In this document: in pieces, positions 15,205-23,514 of the stretch
How the letters are laid out: each line of letters opens with the position of its first letter
Position numbering within the stretch: the stretch's first letter is position 1
Source of the DNA: Rhodothermales bacterium
Lineage (GTDB): Bacteria; Bacteroidota; Rhodothermia; Rhodothermales; JABDKH01
Reading direction: 5' to 3'
Length of the DNA stretch: 42,590 nt
Assembly (NCBI GenBank): GCA_013002165.1
Contig: JABDKO010000020.1
Span: 1 to 42,590, forward strand
The notes under the pieces: generated by a model
What the model was told of the DNA's origin: nothing
What the model saw: the letters and a program-made list of their open reading frames with translations, nothing else
The model's database searches: none
Made by a program: the position numbers and the translations under genes

Positions 15205-17130
15205 ATGAACATTTCCGATCTAAAAGACCAGAAACTTCCCGAACTGAAGGAAGTCGCTCGCAAAATGGGGCTTTCTGGCGTTTCCGCAATGCGGAAGAAA
15301 GAACTTATCTACCTGATACTAGAGGCGAATGCCGAACAAGCATCAAAATCAGGTACAGCAACCGTTTCATCCGAGAAATCGGAATCTGAATCCTCCGGTG
15401 GGAAAGCTACCGAGAGTCGTCAGCCAAAGAAAAAACCTGACGCAACCGACGAAAGACCTGCTGTGAACGGGGATTCGGACAAGAAAAACCGCCCACCAAG
15501 GAAAGAGCGCAGTCCACGCGACTCTAAGAAAAAGAAAATGGATAACGACTCCTCAGATAAACGCTCAGACGACCGATCTGAACGCTCATCAAATGATGAC
15601 GAGAAACAACCTCGGACATCGGATAATCGTCGAGACCGCAGCGGCAATCGAAACGACAACCGAAACGACAACCGAAACGACAAACGCGGTTCTCGAAACA
15701 GTAATCAAAACAAGCGCTCCGGCAGTCGAAACCGGGGTCGCCGCAATGACAGGAACGATGGAAATGACCGCGACGGAAATGATCGAGGCGGGGGTCGCGA
15801 CAGAGACAATCGTGGCGGTCGCGGTGACAGAGACAATCGTGGAAACCGGGGAAACCGGGACAACCGCGGTGGCAGAGGCGACAATCGTAATCGGGATCGG
15901 GGGGATCGTAAGTCCCGCGAACAGCGACGCATTGAACGCGAAGAGCGCCTGAAGAAAGTGTATGACGGGCGCCCCGTCTACATGGCCGAATATGACCCGA
16001 ATACAACCGAGCTGGATGGTATGATCCGGAAAGTAGGCGTGCTGGAAGTATTGCCAGACGGCTACGGATTCCTTCGCTCGGCTGAATACAACTATCTCCC
16101 GAGCCCCGACGATATTTACGTATCCCCATCACAGATAAAGCGCTTTTCGCTGAAGCTGGGTGATACAGTCGACGGAGAGGTCCGGCCGCCGAAAGAAGGC
16201 GAGCGGTTCTTTGCTCTAATCCAGGTAAATACCGTCAACGGTCGCAAACCTGGTGAGCTGGAAGAACGTGCAACGTTTGACTACCTCACGCCGCTATTCC
16301 CTGAAACTCATTTGAATCTCGAAACGGATCCGAATGAATACAGCATGCGTGTGCTCGATCTCTTTGCACCGATCGGCAAAGGGCAGCGAGGCCTTATCGT
16401 CGCGCAGCCAAAGACAGGCAAGACGGTTCTTCTTCAGAAGATGGCTAACGCGATCGCCAAGAACCATCCCGAATCATACCTGATCATTCTTCTTGTCGAC
16501 GAACGACCGGAAGAGGTTACTGATATGGTCCGCAATGTGCCCGATGCAGAAGTTATTGCATCGACATTTGATCAGGATCCGGAACGCCACGTGGAGGTAG
16601 CTGAAATTGTCCTCCAGAAAGCAAAACGACTGGTTGAAGCTGGGCAGGACGTTGTCATTCTCCTGGACTCGATTACTCGACTTGCTCGTGCACACAACGC
16701 GGTAATGCCGAACACAGGGAAGACTCTTTCCGGTGGTATCGAGGCAGGTGCCCTGCGTGGTCCAAAGCGATTCTTTGGCGCCGCTCGAAATGTTGAAGAA
16801 GGCGGATCTCTTACTATTATCGGTACGGCACTAATTGATACAGGAAGCCGTATGGATGAGGTCATCTTTGAAGAATTCAAGGGAACGGGCAACTCCGAAC
16901 TTGTACTTGATCGGGGTATGGCGGATCGGCGTATTTACCCGGCCATGAATGTCATCAAATCGGGAACGCGCCGCGAAGAGCTTCTGATACCGGAAGCTAT
17001 GCTTCAGCGAATCTGGATTCTACGTAAGCTTCTTGCCGACATGGATCCAATCCCGGCTATGAATTTCATGCTTGAAAAGATGCGCGGCACGCGCAATAAC
17101 GAGGAGTTCCTGATCGTAATGAACTCGTAG
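15205..17130 (+). CDS. rho: Transcription termination factor Rho with long disordered insert
   Basis: Rho is the hexameric RNA-dependent ATPase that terminates transcription. It has 641 residues against about 420 in E. coli. Residues 1-45 are the SAP-like Rho N-terminal helices ([20 protein letters not shown]). About 50-250 is a low-complexity Ser/Lys/Asp then Arg/Asn/Asp/Gly-rich segment with RNDN and RGGRGDRDN repeats. An S1/cold-shock-like RNA-binding domain follows ([15 protein letters not shown], near 276-290). The ATPase has Walker [12 protein letters not shown] (near 400) and Walker [17 protein letters not shown] (near 480). The ending [16 protein letters not shown] is normal. The insert is typical of Bacteroidota and Actinobacteria, and in Bacteroides thetaiotaomicron a disordered Rho region is reported to drive condensate formation. 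The gene appears monocistronic with a long leader. Confidence 0.97.
   Translation: MNISDLKDQKLPELKEVARKMGLSGVSAMRKKELIYLILEANAEQASKSGTATVSSEKSESESSGGKATESRQPKKKPDATDERPAVNGDSDKKNRPPRKERSPRDSKKKKMDNDSSDKRSDDRSERSSNDDEKQPRTSDNRRDRSGNRNDNRNDNRNDKRGSRNSNQNKRSGSRNRGRRNDRNDGNDRDGNDRGGGRDRDNRGGRGDRDNRGNRGNRDNRGGRGDNRNRDRGDRKSREQRRIEREERLKKVYDGRPVYMAEYDPNTTELDGMIRKVGVLEVLPDGYGFLRSAEYNYLPSPDDIYVSPSQIKRFSLKLGDTVDGEVRPPKEGERFFALIQVNTVNGRKPGELEERATFDYLTPLFPETHLNLETDPNEYSMRVLDLFAPIGKGQRGLIVAQPKTGKTVLLQKMANAIAKNHPESYLIILLVDERPEEVTDMVRNVPDAEVIASTFDQDPERHVEVAEIVLQKAKRLVEAGQDVVILLDSITRLARAHNAVMPNTGKTLSGGIEAGALRGPKRFFGAARNVEEGGSLTIIGTALIDTGSRMDEVIFEEFKGTGNSELVLDRGMADRRIYPAMNVIKSGTRREELLIPEAMLQRIWILRKLLADMDPIPAMNFMLEKMRGTRNNEEFLIVMNS
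15649..15684 (+). repeat. 12-bp in-frame tandem repeat inside rho encoding RNDN units
   Basis: Three tandem 12-mers (CGAAACGACAAC, the last with a final A) encode repeated Arg-Asn-Asp-Asn within the Rho insert. A second duplication, the 17-mer GACAGAGACAATCGTGG, occurs at 15799-15815 and 15826-15842 (27-bp period). Both periods are multiples of three, so copy change keeps the frame. Confidence 0.85.
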
Positions 17131-17156
17131 TTCACTGATGCTCTGGCTGAAACAGT

Positions 17157-18401
17157 CTAGGTCTCAGCGGGATCAGTAGCGACGTTGTGATACGTCTCTG
17201 TAACCGTGGTGGAAATACGCTCCGGTTCCGGCAGGTATCTTAGCACGATAAACGCCATCACGAAGATGACGAATGCGCCGAGGAATGTGTTGCTTGCATA
17301 GCCGTATTCGGTGTATGCAATTCCAGCAATCGCAGAACCGAACCCCATCCCGACCTGCCCGATGGCAATTGCGAGGCTCATGAACATTCCGCGTTTCTCC
17401 GATGTCACGAGGGCTGTCATCAATGACTGCAGGGGGCTATACCGTAGAGCGAACATGACCATCGCCAGTGCAAACATTATGTAAGCGTACCAGTAGTTGG
17501 TGACAACGATTGTTGTCAGCACCATTATCAGGCTCAGTCCGAGACAAGAAATAATGATCAGTGGTTTTCTGCCTACTTGATCTGAAAGTCGCCCCGCGAC
17601 CGGACTCGAAACGACATTGGCGACTCCACCAATGATAAAGAGTAGTGCCACCTGGGCAGCAGTTAGTCCAACGACATTCTCGAGCCACGTAGGAAAGTAG
17701 ATGACGTACATTCCAAGGCTGAGAAACATTAGGAAGTAGACCATCGAGGCTGCAAAGACTTCCGGCTTTATGATCAGTTTCCCATATCTGGAGACCACGC
17801 TCTTCAATGTCAGCCGGGATGTTTCCCTTTCAACATCAGGTTGAGGTACAAAAAACCATACGAGCAGAGCGGCTACTGTCATAGTTATCGCAAACATCAG
17901 AAACGGCCACTTGTAGCCCAGCTGATTTGCGAGGATTTTGCCCGCGGGTATGCCAAGAATCTGACCAACTGCTACACCCGAAACTACCCAGCCGTTAGCC
18001 CACCCCCGCCGTTCATACGGAAAATAGTCGCCGACGTACGCGACTGCAGCACCGCTGAGCATTCCCGCAGCTGCACCCGCAAGCGCACGCATCGTAAGGA
18101 GGCTCAGAAAACTGTTTGCCACACCATGCAAGTACAACGTAACGGCCAGACTTGAACAGCCAAGCAACAGTATTCGACGGCGCCCGACTTTGTCGGAAAC
18201 GGGGCCGATCACGAGAGCCATTATGCCCAGCATAATGGTGTACGACGTTATCAACGTACCCTGCAACGAGGACCTGATCGACAGCGCCCGCGATATTTCA
18301 GGCAGAATCGGCGACACGATAATCACCTGTGCACTGGCTGAGAACATCATCAACCACAGTGCCAGGATGATTAGTTGAGGATTCGATTTCCTATCCGACA
18401 A
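17157..18401 (-). CDS. MFS transporter (drug/metabolite proton antiporter type)
   Basis: This is a 414-residue inner-membrane transporter with 12 predicted helices. Major-facilitator signatures are the loop GPVSDKVGRRRILLLG between helices 2 and 3, RALAGAAAGMLSGAA in helix 4 and the symmetric GRLSDQVGRKPLI in the second half. It resembles the DHA1/AraJ or Bcr-like branch of proton-coupled exporters; the substrate is not predictable. The start is TTG at 18401: no in-frame ATG exists upstream, and the next internal Met (about residue 18) lies inside helix 1. It converges with rho (26 bp between stops). The TPR protein gene is upstream on the same strand, with a 211-bp gap. Confidence 0.88.
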   Translation of the reverse strand: MSDRKSNPQLIILALWLMMFSASAQVIIVSPILPEISRALSIRSSLQGTLITSYTIMLGIMALVIGPVSDKVGRRRILLLGCSSLAVTLYLHGVANSFLSLLTMRALAGAAAGMLSGAAVAYVGDYFPYERRGWANGWVVSGVAVGQILGIPAGKILANQLGYKWPFLMFAITMTVAALLVWFFVPQPDVERETSRLTLKSVVSRYGKLIIKPEVFAASMVYFLMFLSLGMYVIYFPTWLENVVGLTAAQVALLFIIGGVANVVSSPVAGRLSDQVGRKPLIIISCLGLSLIMVLTTIVVTNYWYAYIMFALAMVMFALRYSPLQSLMTALVTSEKRGMFMSLAIAIGQVGMGFGSAIAGIAYTEYGYASNTFLGAFVIFVMAFIVLRYLPEPERISTTVTETYHNVATDPAET

Positions 18402-18612
18402 ATTGATCTGCGATATGCCTCGTATAAGAGCTGCTATTAATGAGCGATAGGGGTCCTGCTCAGTACGAATATAGAAAGTTTTGTTTCTTCCTGTTCAATA
18501 TTGAGCGAACATGGGCCGGAGGCGGCCCGGTGTCTGGAAGCAGAAAACGGTCGGACAGGAAAGACATTTTCAACGCTTTCAGTGCGTTTGGTCCCTGACT
18601 TGAAAAAGCAGC

Positions 18613-19212
18613 TTAATCCCGGCCCTCATAACTCTTCATCATCCAAATACGCATTGCTGAACTCGTTTCCGGTTTCCAGCCACGCTCAATGAAGGTGTCA
18701 AAGTCTGATACTGCACCGTCGAGATCCTCCCGGGACTCCATCCTGAAAATCGCCCATCGGTAGTAGATTCTGGCCGAGTCGGGCTTACCCTCAAGCATGT
18801 ACGTGTGCCCGATATTCAACGGCCACGAATACACCGTATTGTCAAGGCGATATGCTTTCAGGGATGCCTTGCGTGCATCCATCAAACGGTTCTCCAGCAG
18901 GAGAGTAAAGCCGTAATTTCCAAAAGCCGCATCAAAGTCCGGTGCAAGACGCGCAACCTGCTTATAGTCCTCGAGTGCACGCGCATTCTGTTCGTCCGGC
19001 CACAGATTTGCCCGGTTCCAGTAGGCGTTTGCATGATTTGCATCGAGTTCAATGACGTCAGAGTACAATGCTATTGCCCTCTCAAATTCTCCTGAATCAT
19101 GCGCCTGCACGGCCTGGCTGTAGAGTGAGTCGACCTCCCCCTGGGCATGAACGGCTGAGGCAAATAGAAATAGAAAAATCGCGACAGGAAATGCGCGAAC
19201 GGTGAACCACAT
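18613..19212 (-). CDS. Secreted TPR-repeat protein
   Basis: This 199-residue protein has a signal peptide (MWFTVRAFPVAIFLFLFASAVHAQ). That selects ATG 19212; an ATG at 19266 would add 18 residues in front of the signal and is unlikely. The mature part is about four tetratricopeptide repeats (for example LYSQAVQAHDSGEFERAIALYSDVIELDANHANAYWNRA and SWPLNIGHTYMLEGKPDSARIYYRWAI, shown in the 40-160 region). TPRs mediate protein-protein contacts; the partner is unknown. The likely place is the periplasm. It lies 135 bp downstream of the sensor kinase gene on the same strand and upstream of the MFS gene. Confidence 0.82.
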   Translation of the reverse strand: MWFTVRAFPVAIFLFLFASAVHAQGEVDSLYSQAVQAHDSGEFERAIALYSDVIELDANHANAYWNRANLWPDEQNARALEDYKQVARLAPDFDAAFGNYGFTLLLENRLMDARKASLKAYRLDNTVYSWPLNIGHTYMLEGKPDSARIYYRWAIFRMESREDLDGAVSDFDTFIERGWKPETSSAMRIWMMKSYEGRD

Positions 19213-19347
19213 AGCTACGGTGTTTAGGTTTTGTACGAAAAGCCTTAACAACGCACAATCATGCACATCGGTTCGGAGATTTTCGGTTCAGCAAGGGCAA
19301 AACGATGTACTCGAGAGACACCTCGATTACATGCTGATACAGCCACT

Positions 19348-21552
19348 TCAGCCGATCGGAGCCTGATCGGGAGAGTTTGCAACAGTCAGAGACGGCGGTC
19401 TTTGCAATGTCGATACTGGAGGCCGTTCTTCTGCCGGAATAACGTGTGTATCCCGGATGTTGAATTTCCTCTGTGCGTTTCTGGGAAAGGTCACCCTGAA
19501 GGTCGAACCCACCGACTTGACGCTTCTTACCTCAAGTTTGCCCGACATCACATCGACAAGTTTCTTTGTAATGGATAAACCCATACCCGACCCTTCGTGC
19601 GATCTGGATGTACCCTGCGATTCCTGTTTGAAGTCGTCAAAAATAAATGGAATAAACTGCTCTGATATTCCAATACCTGTGTCGTCGACTTCGATCTTGA
19701 ATGACTCATCAGTTGCCGAAAGCTGGACAATTACCCTACCTTCGTCCGTAAACTTGATGGCATTACCTACCAGATTTATAAGAATCCGTTCGAGACCAGC
19801 TTTGTCCGTCTCCGCCATGATCGTACTTTCGACGCCAACCATCTCAAGGCTTATACCTTTGTTGATGGCCAATGACTGAAGAGTTGTCGTTGTGTCAAGA
19901 ACAACCCTCGCTACATCCACCGGATTGAGGTCTACCTGAACACCGCCAGATTCGAGTCGGGCCAGATCAAGTACGGAGTTGATCGTTCCAAGTAGCCGCT
20001 TACCACTGGCTTCAATAAGATCGATAAACTCGCGGTGCCTGTCGTCAATCTCTTCGCTTAGAATCTGTGCAAATCCGATTATTCCGGTGAGCGGTGTACG
20101 AATCTCGTGGCTCATGTTTGTGAGGAAGGCTGTCTTCAGCTGAACAAGTTCTTCTGCATGCTCTTTTGCCGAGAGAATCTCGAGTTCATAATTCCGTCGC
20201 TCTTCCATTATTCGCGACTGATTGATTCCAAGTGCCAGAAGATCTGCAAACTCACGAATTGTACCAAGCTCTTCCTCGTTGAAGCTTTCCTCTTTGCGGC
20301 CTACTATAATTGCACCGAGCGTCTCTTCCCGGGCAGCCAATGGCAGGTATAGATAGGATTGCGCACCGACAACGCGCATCCATTCGTGAAACTTCTGAAG
20401 TTCGTCGGACGGAGCCTCCGGGAGGGCCTGAAACTCGTGCTCCCAGCTCCACTTCCGACCTCTCAGGGGACTGGACACGATCGCAGACTCTGGCTCTTCA
20501 ATACCGGTCGCTGCCAGGAGACGAACATCGCCTGTCAGTTCATTGAACTCGATAATCATTCCGCTTTGAAAAGAAACTAGATCTGGCAGGCGTTCAAGTG
20601 TTTCCGTCGCAATCTTTGAAACGTCTCCGGACAATAGCATCAGTCGCTCAATCTCAACCATCGCTCGCAGCTGATCTGTATAGCGACGAACGGCGCGTTC
20701 GGATCGACGCTTGTCTGTCACATCACGAAGAACGTTTTGTGCGGCCTGCTTGCCTTTGAACACTGCAGGTACCATGTGCATTTCTACCAACCTTACCTGT
20801 GAGTTAAGCCCGGTGATCTCAAACTCCAGAGGTTCCTGAAAATCTGCTTCGGCCTCAACAGTACCGTGGTCCAGTAACTTTTCGCTTACCTGCTCAGGGA
20901 GGAACTCCTTCATATTTTTGCCCCGAAGCTCATCGAAGGTGCTGGCTCCGAGAACGCTCACGCCGGCGGGATTGGCATAAGCGATAACATCCTGAATACT
21001 GATGACGATTGCCTCGGGATTCTTCTCAACCAGTTTCATCCACCGCAATTCACTTTCCCTGAGCGCAGAGTCTGTAAGCTTATGGCCCTGGATTTCTTCT
21101 GCCAGTTTCTCCTGCTTCTCTTGAAGATCTGCGTTCAGTTTTTCAAGGTCATTGTACGCTGCCTTCATGGCATCTTCGTACAGCGACTTAACCTGTTTTT
21201 GACTCCGAGCTATTTCGTCGTGCCGGCCCTGATGAAACCGGAGTTGTTTTTCGCGAGTCATTACCTCCCGCGAAATGTTGCGGTTTGATTTGCCGACTCG
21301 AACTAGAAGCGCCGCGAGGGCAGCTCCGCATATTCCGAGTGCAGTGATTGCTACAGTCTGGTCCATCGAAGATGCTACCGACTGGAATATCACGAAGATT
21401 GCTTCCCGATACAGGAAAATTGCCACAAGAAGCGTAACGGCGATAATCGTCCAGCTTATCTGCCCCGACGTTAGGGGACGCGTGCTAGCCTTACCATTAT
21501 TTGTGGCAATCATCGGGAGCTTGGGATGTATGAGCCTGATGACCTCCGTCAT
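19348..21552 (-). CDS. Membrane sensor histidine kinase (PAS-GAF-HisKA-HATPase)
   Basis: This is a 734-residue orphan sensor kinase. Two transmembrane helices (about 33-58 and 66-86) enclose only a very short loop, so the sensing is probably cytosolic. A coiled coil follows (about 90-160), then a PAS domain (about 165-290, VEKNPEAIVISIQDVIAYANPAG), a GAF domain (about 300-455, IIEFNELTGDVRLLAATG and LYLPLAAREETLGAIIVG) and a second coiled coil. HisKA has phospho-acceptor His482 in MSHEIRTPL. HATPase_c has N-box NLVGNAIKF, G1 DTGIGI and G2 GSGMGLSI. There is no receiver domain and no neighbouring response regulator, so the partner is unknown. PorY is a possible relation only through the presence of porX; I see no evidence for it. 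The Pro-rich tail of about 35 residues looks disordered. Confidence 0.92.
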   Translation of the reverse strand: MTEVIRLIHPKLPMIATNNGKASTRPLTSGQISWTIIAVTLLVAIFLYREAIFVIFQSVASSMDQTVAITALGICGAALAALLVRVGKSNRNISREVMTREKQLRFHQGRHDEIARSQKQVKSLYEDAMKAAYNDLEKLNADLQEKQEKLAEEIQGHKLTDSALRESELRWMKLVEKNPEAIVISIQDVIAYANPAGVSVLGASTFDELRGKNMKEFLPEQVSEKLLDHGTVEAEADFQEPLEFEITGLNSQVRLVEMHMVPAVFKGKQAAQNVLRDVTDKRRSERAVRRYTDQLRAMVEIERLMLLSGDVSKIATETLERLPDLVSFQSGMIIEFNELTGDVRLLAATGIEEPESAIVSSPLRGRKWSWEHEFQALPEAPSDELQKFHEWMRVVGAQSYLYLPLAAREETLGAIIVGRKEESFNEEELGTIREFADLLALGINQSRIMEERRNYELEILSAKEHAEELVQLKTAFLTNMSHEIRTPLTGIIGFAQILSEEIDDRHREFIDLIEASGKRLLGTINSVLDLARLESGGVQVDLNPVDVARVVLDTTTTLQSLAINKGISLEMVGVESTIMAETDKAGLERILINLVGNAIKFTDEGRVIVQLSATDESFKIEVDDTGIGISEQFIPFIFDDFKQESQGTSRSHEGSGMGLSITKKLVDVMSGKLEVRSVKSVGSTFRVTFPRNAQRKFNIRDTHVIPAEERPPVSTLQRPPSLTVANSPDQAPIG

Positions 21553-21557
21553 CCGGC

Positions 21558-21623
21558 ATTAGAGGTTACGAAATCGTAGATTTAGAGGTCTCTTTGTTAT
21601 CGACCTGTGATTGAACCTCTAAA
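21558..21623. promoter_or_regulatory. Three copies of TTAGAGGT in the kinase-recJ divergent region
   Basis: TTAGAGGTT (21559-21567) and TTTAGAGGT (21581-21589) are direct copies. ACCTCTAAA (21615-21623) is the exact inverse of the second, and AACCTCTAA (21614-21622) is the exact inverse of the first. The set lies between divergent starts (21552 minus, 21677 plus), a typical place for operators; it could also fold as a hairpin in RNA. The regulator is unknown. Confidence 0.45.
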
Positions 21624-21676
21624 CCGGTCGTTGTCAATGCAAATGTCGTTTTACACGCCCTTATAATTCATTTTCT

Positions 21677-23467
21677 ATGAAGTATCGCTGGGAGTTTCGT
21701 GACACTCCCGACTTTGAGTCGCTTGCCGAACTTAGTTCTGCGTTGAATGACCTGCCGCATCCCTTGACGGCATCTCTGATTCATCGCAGCATCGAAAGCC
21801 TGGAAGAGGCGCGGCTGTTCTTTCGGCCATCGCTGGAAGAACTATTTGATCCCTTTCTCATGGCGGACATGGAGAAGGCCGTCGATCGAATTATTGAAGC
21901 GAAGGTCTCGGATGAACGAATCCTCGTATACGGTGACTACGATGTCGACGGCACAACCTCGGTTGCGCTGATTGTTTCTTTTTTGCGCACGATTGGGGTT
22001 GATTGCGACTACTTCATTCCTGACAGAATTGAAAATGGATACGGGTTGTCGAATGCCGGTATCGATTTCGCAAAACAGAGCGATTGCTCGCTAATTGTTG
22101 CGCTGGATTGTGGTATTACAGCCGTAGAAGAGGCGTCATATGCGATGCAGCAGTCGGTTGATTTGATTATCTGTGACCATCATACTCCTCCCGCGACTCT
22201 CCCGGAAGCATTCGCGATACTTAATCCCAAGAGAATTGACTGTACATATCCGTTCAAGGAGTTGTCTGCCTGCGGTGTCGGTTTCAAGCTTGTTCAGGCG
22301 ATCTCCCAGAAACTTTCTCTTCCTTCATCTTCAATAGAGTCTTATCTCGACCTGGCTGCACTCTCGATTGGTGCAGACATCGTCCCGGTGGAATCTGAGA
22401 ATCGAATCCTGATGTCACTAGGTATTGAACGAATCAGACAACAGCCACGCATGGGTATCCGGCAGCTGGCTATTGTCGCAGGTCTTGATACCACTCAGTG
22501 TTCGACGGGACAAATCGTTTTCGGATTTGCTCCTCGAATCAACGCCGCCGGTCGGGTGGAGAGCGCGGACACTGCCGTCGATCTATTACTTTCGGAGAAT
22601 CTTGACGACGCCCGGCGAAATGCGAACGTGTTGGAGGAGCTCAATGATCGAAGGAGAACTCTTGATCACGCAACACTCGAGCAGGCATCTGCGATGGCTG
22701 AACGAATGTTCCTGTCGCGCGAGCGTCACGGCGTAGTTTTGTATGACGACCGGTGGCATCCCGGGGTTATCGGAATAACGGCAAGCAGAATTGTAGAGCA
22801 GTTCTATCGTCCGGCGATAATGTTAACATGTGTCGACGGCGTTGCGAAAGGCTCCGCTCGATCTATTCACGGCCTGAATATTTACGATGTCCTCTCGTCG
22901 TGCAGCGACCTCCTGATACAATTCGGTGGTCATGATTACGCAGCAGGCATGTCCCTAGATGTTGATGCGGTCGATGCGTTTCGGGACAAGTTCAATGAGG
23001 AGGTCGGGAAACGGATGAGTGCCGAACTAATGATTCCCGGAATACGAATCGATAGTCCGCTGGATCTGTCCGAGATCGATGGCCGCTTCTGGGCAGTACT
23101 TAAACAATTCGAACCGTTCGGCCCGGCCAACAGCAGGCCGGTCTTCCTTGGCACAAGCCTGCAGGTTGTCGGCCAACCACGCACCATGGGTAAAAGCCAA
23201 AACCACATTCGGTTTGCAGTGCGCAGTTCACACAAAGGACGCGTTTTCAAGGTGATCGGATTCAATATGGCCGGGCAGATGAATGTGCTCAAGGCGGCGC
23301 ATTTTGACAAAGGCACAATTGACCTGCTGTTTTCCATCGAGGAGAACGAATGGAAGGGTACGAAGACGATCGAGCTTCGCGCGCGGGACCTTCGAGCTAG
23401 CGAAAGCAAGAGTCCTCCGGCTCAGACGACCGAACGCACTGCACTCCTCGTCGATTCCAAATCGTGA
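21677..23467 (+). CDS. recJ: Single-stranded-DNA-specific 5'-3' exonuclease RecJ
   Basis: RecJ degrades 5' single-stranded DNA in recombinational and mismatch repair, using two metal ions. It has 596 residues, a normal length. DHH-family motifs are DYDVDGTTSVAL (87-98), DCGIT (144-148) and DHHTPP (167-172), then the DHHA1 domain with FGGHDYAAGMSLD. A C-terminal OB-like domain contains VQGQ-type strands (LQVVGQPRTMGKSQNHIRF). ATG 21677 sits 10 bp after TTATAATTC, an A/T-rich initiation region with no clear Shine-Dalgarno. The gene is divergent from the sensor kinase and convergent with the M14 peptidase. Confidence 0.95.
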   Translation: MKYRWEFRDTPDFESLAELSSALNDLPHPLTASLIHRSIESLEEARLFFRPSLEELFDPFLMADMEKAVDRIIEAKVSDERILVYGDYDVDGTTSVALIVSFLRTIGVDCDYFIPDRIENGYGLSNAGIDFAKQSDCSLIVALDCGITAVEEASYAMQQSVDLIICDHHTPPATLPEAFAILNPKRIDCTYPFKELSACGVGFKLVQAISQKLSLPSSSIESYLDLAALSIGADIVPVESENRILMSLGIERIRQQPRMGIRQLAIVAGLDTTQCSTGQIVFGFAPRINAAGRVESADTAVDLLLSENLDDARRNANVLEELNDRRRTLDHATLEQASAMAERMFLSRERHGVVLYDDRWHPGVIGITASRIVEQFYRPAIMLTCVDGVAKGSARSIHGLNIYDVLSSCSDLLIQFGGHDYAAGMSLDVDAVDAFRDKFNEEVGKRMSAELMIPGIRIDSPLDLSEIDGRFWAVLKQFEPFGPANSRPVFLGTSLQVVGQPRTMGKSQNHIRFAVRSSHKGRVFKVIGFNMAGQMNVLKAAHFDKGTIDLLFSIEENEWKGTKTIELRARDLRASESKSPPAQTTERTALLVDSKS

Positions 23468-23514
23468 CAACAGAAGAAGCACCGCTGTTTCGGCTGACAT
23501 GCTTTTCTACCACT

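Noticed and set aside
15524..16132. Long minus-strand and alternate-frame ORFs in the rho insert
   Set aside because: Low-complexity codons of the Arg/Asn/Asp region open all frames; Cys/Arg/His-rich or Thr/Glu-rich translations are artefacts.
21662..21667. TATAAT as a -10 box for recJ
   Set aside because: It lies only 9 bp before the ATG and no -35-like element has proper spacing; more likely an A/T-rich initiation region.
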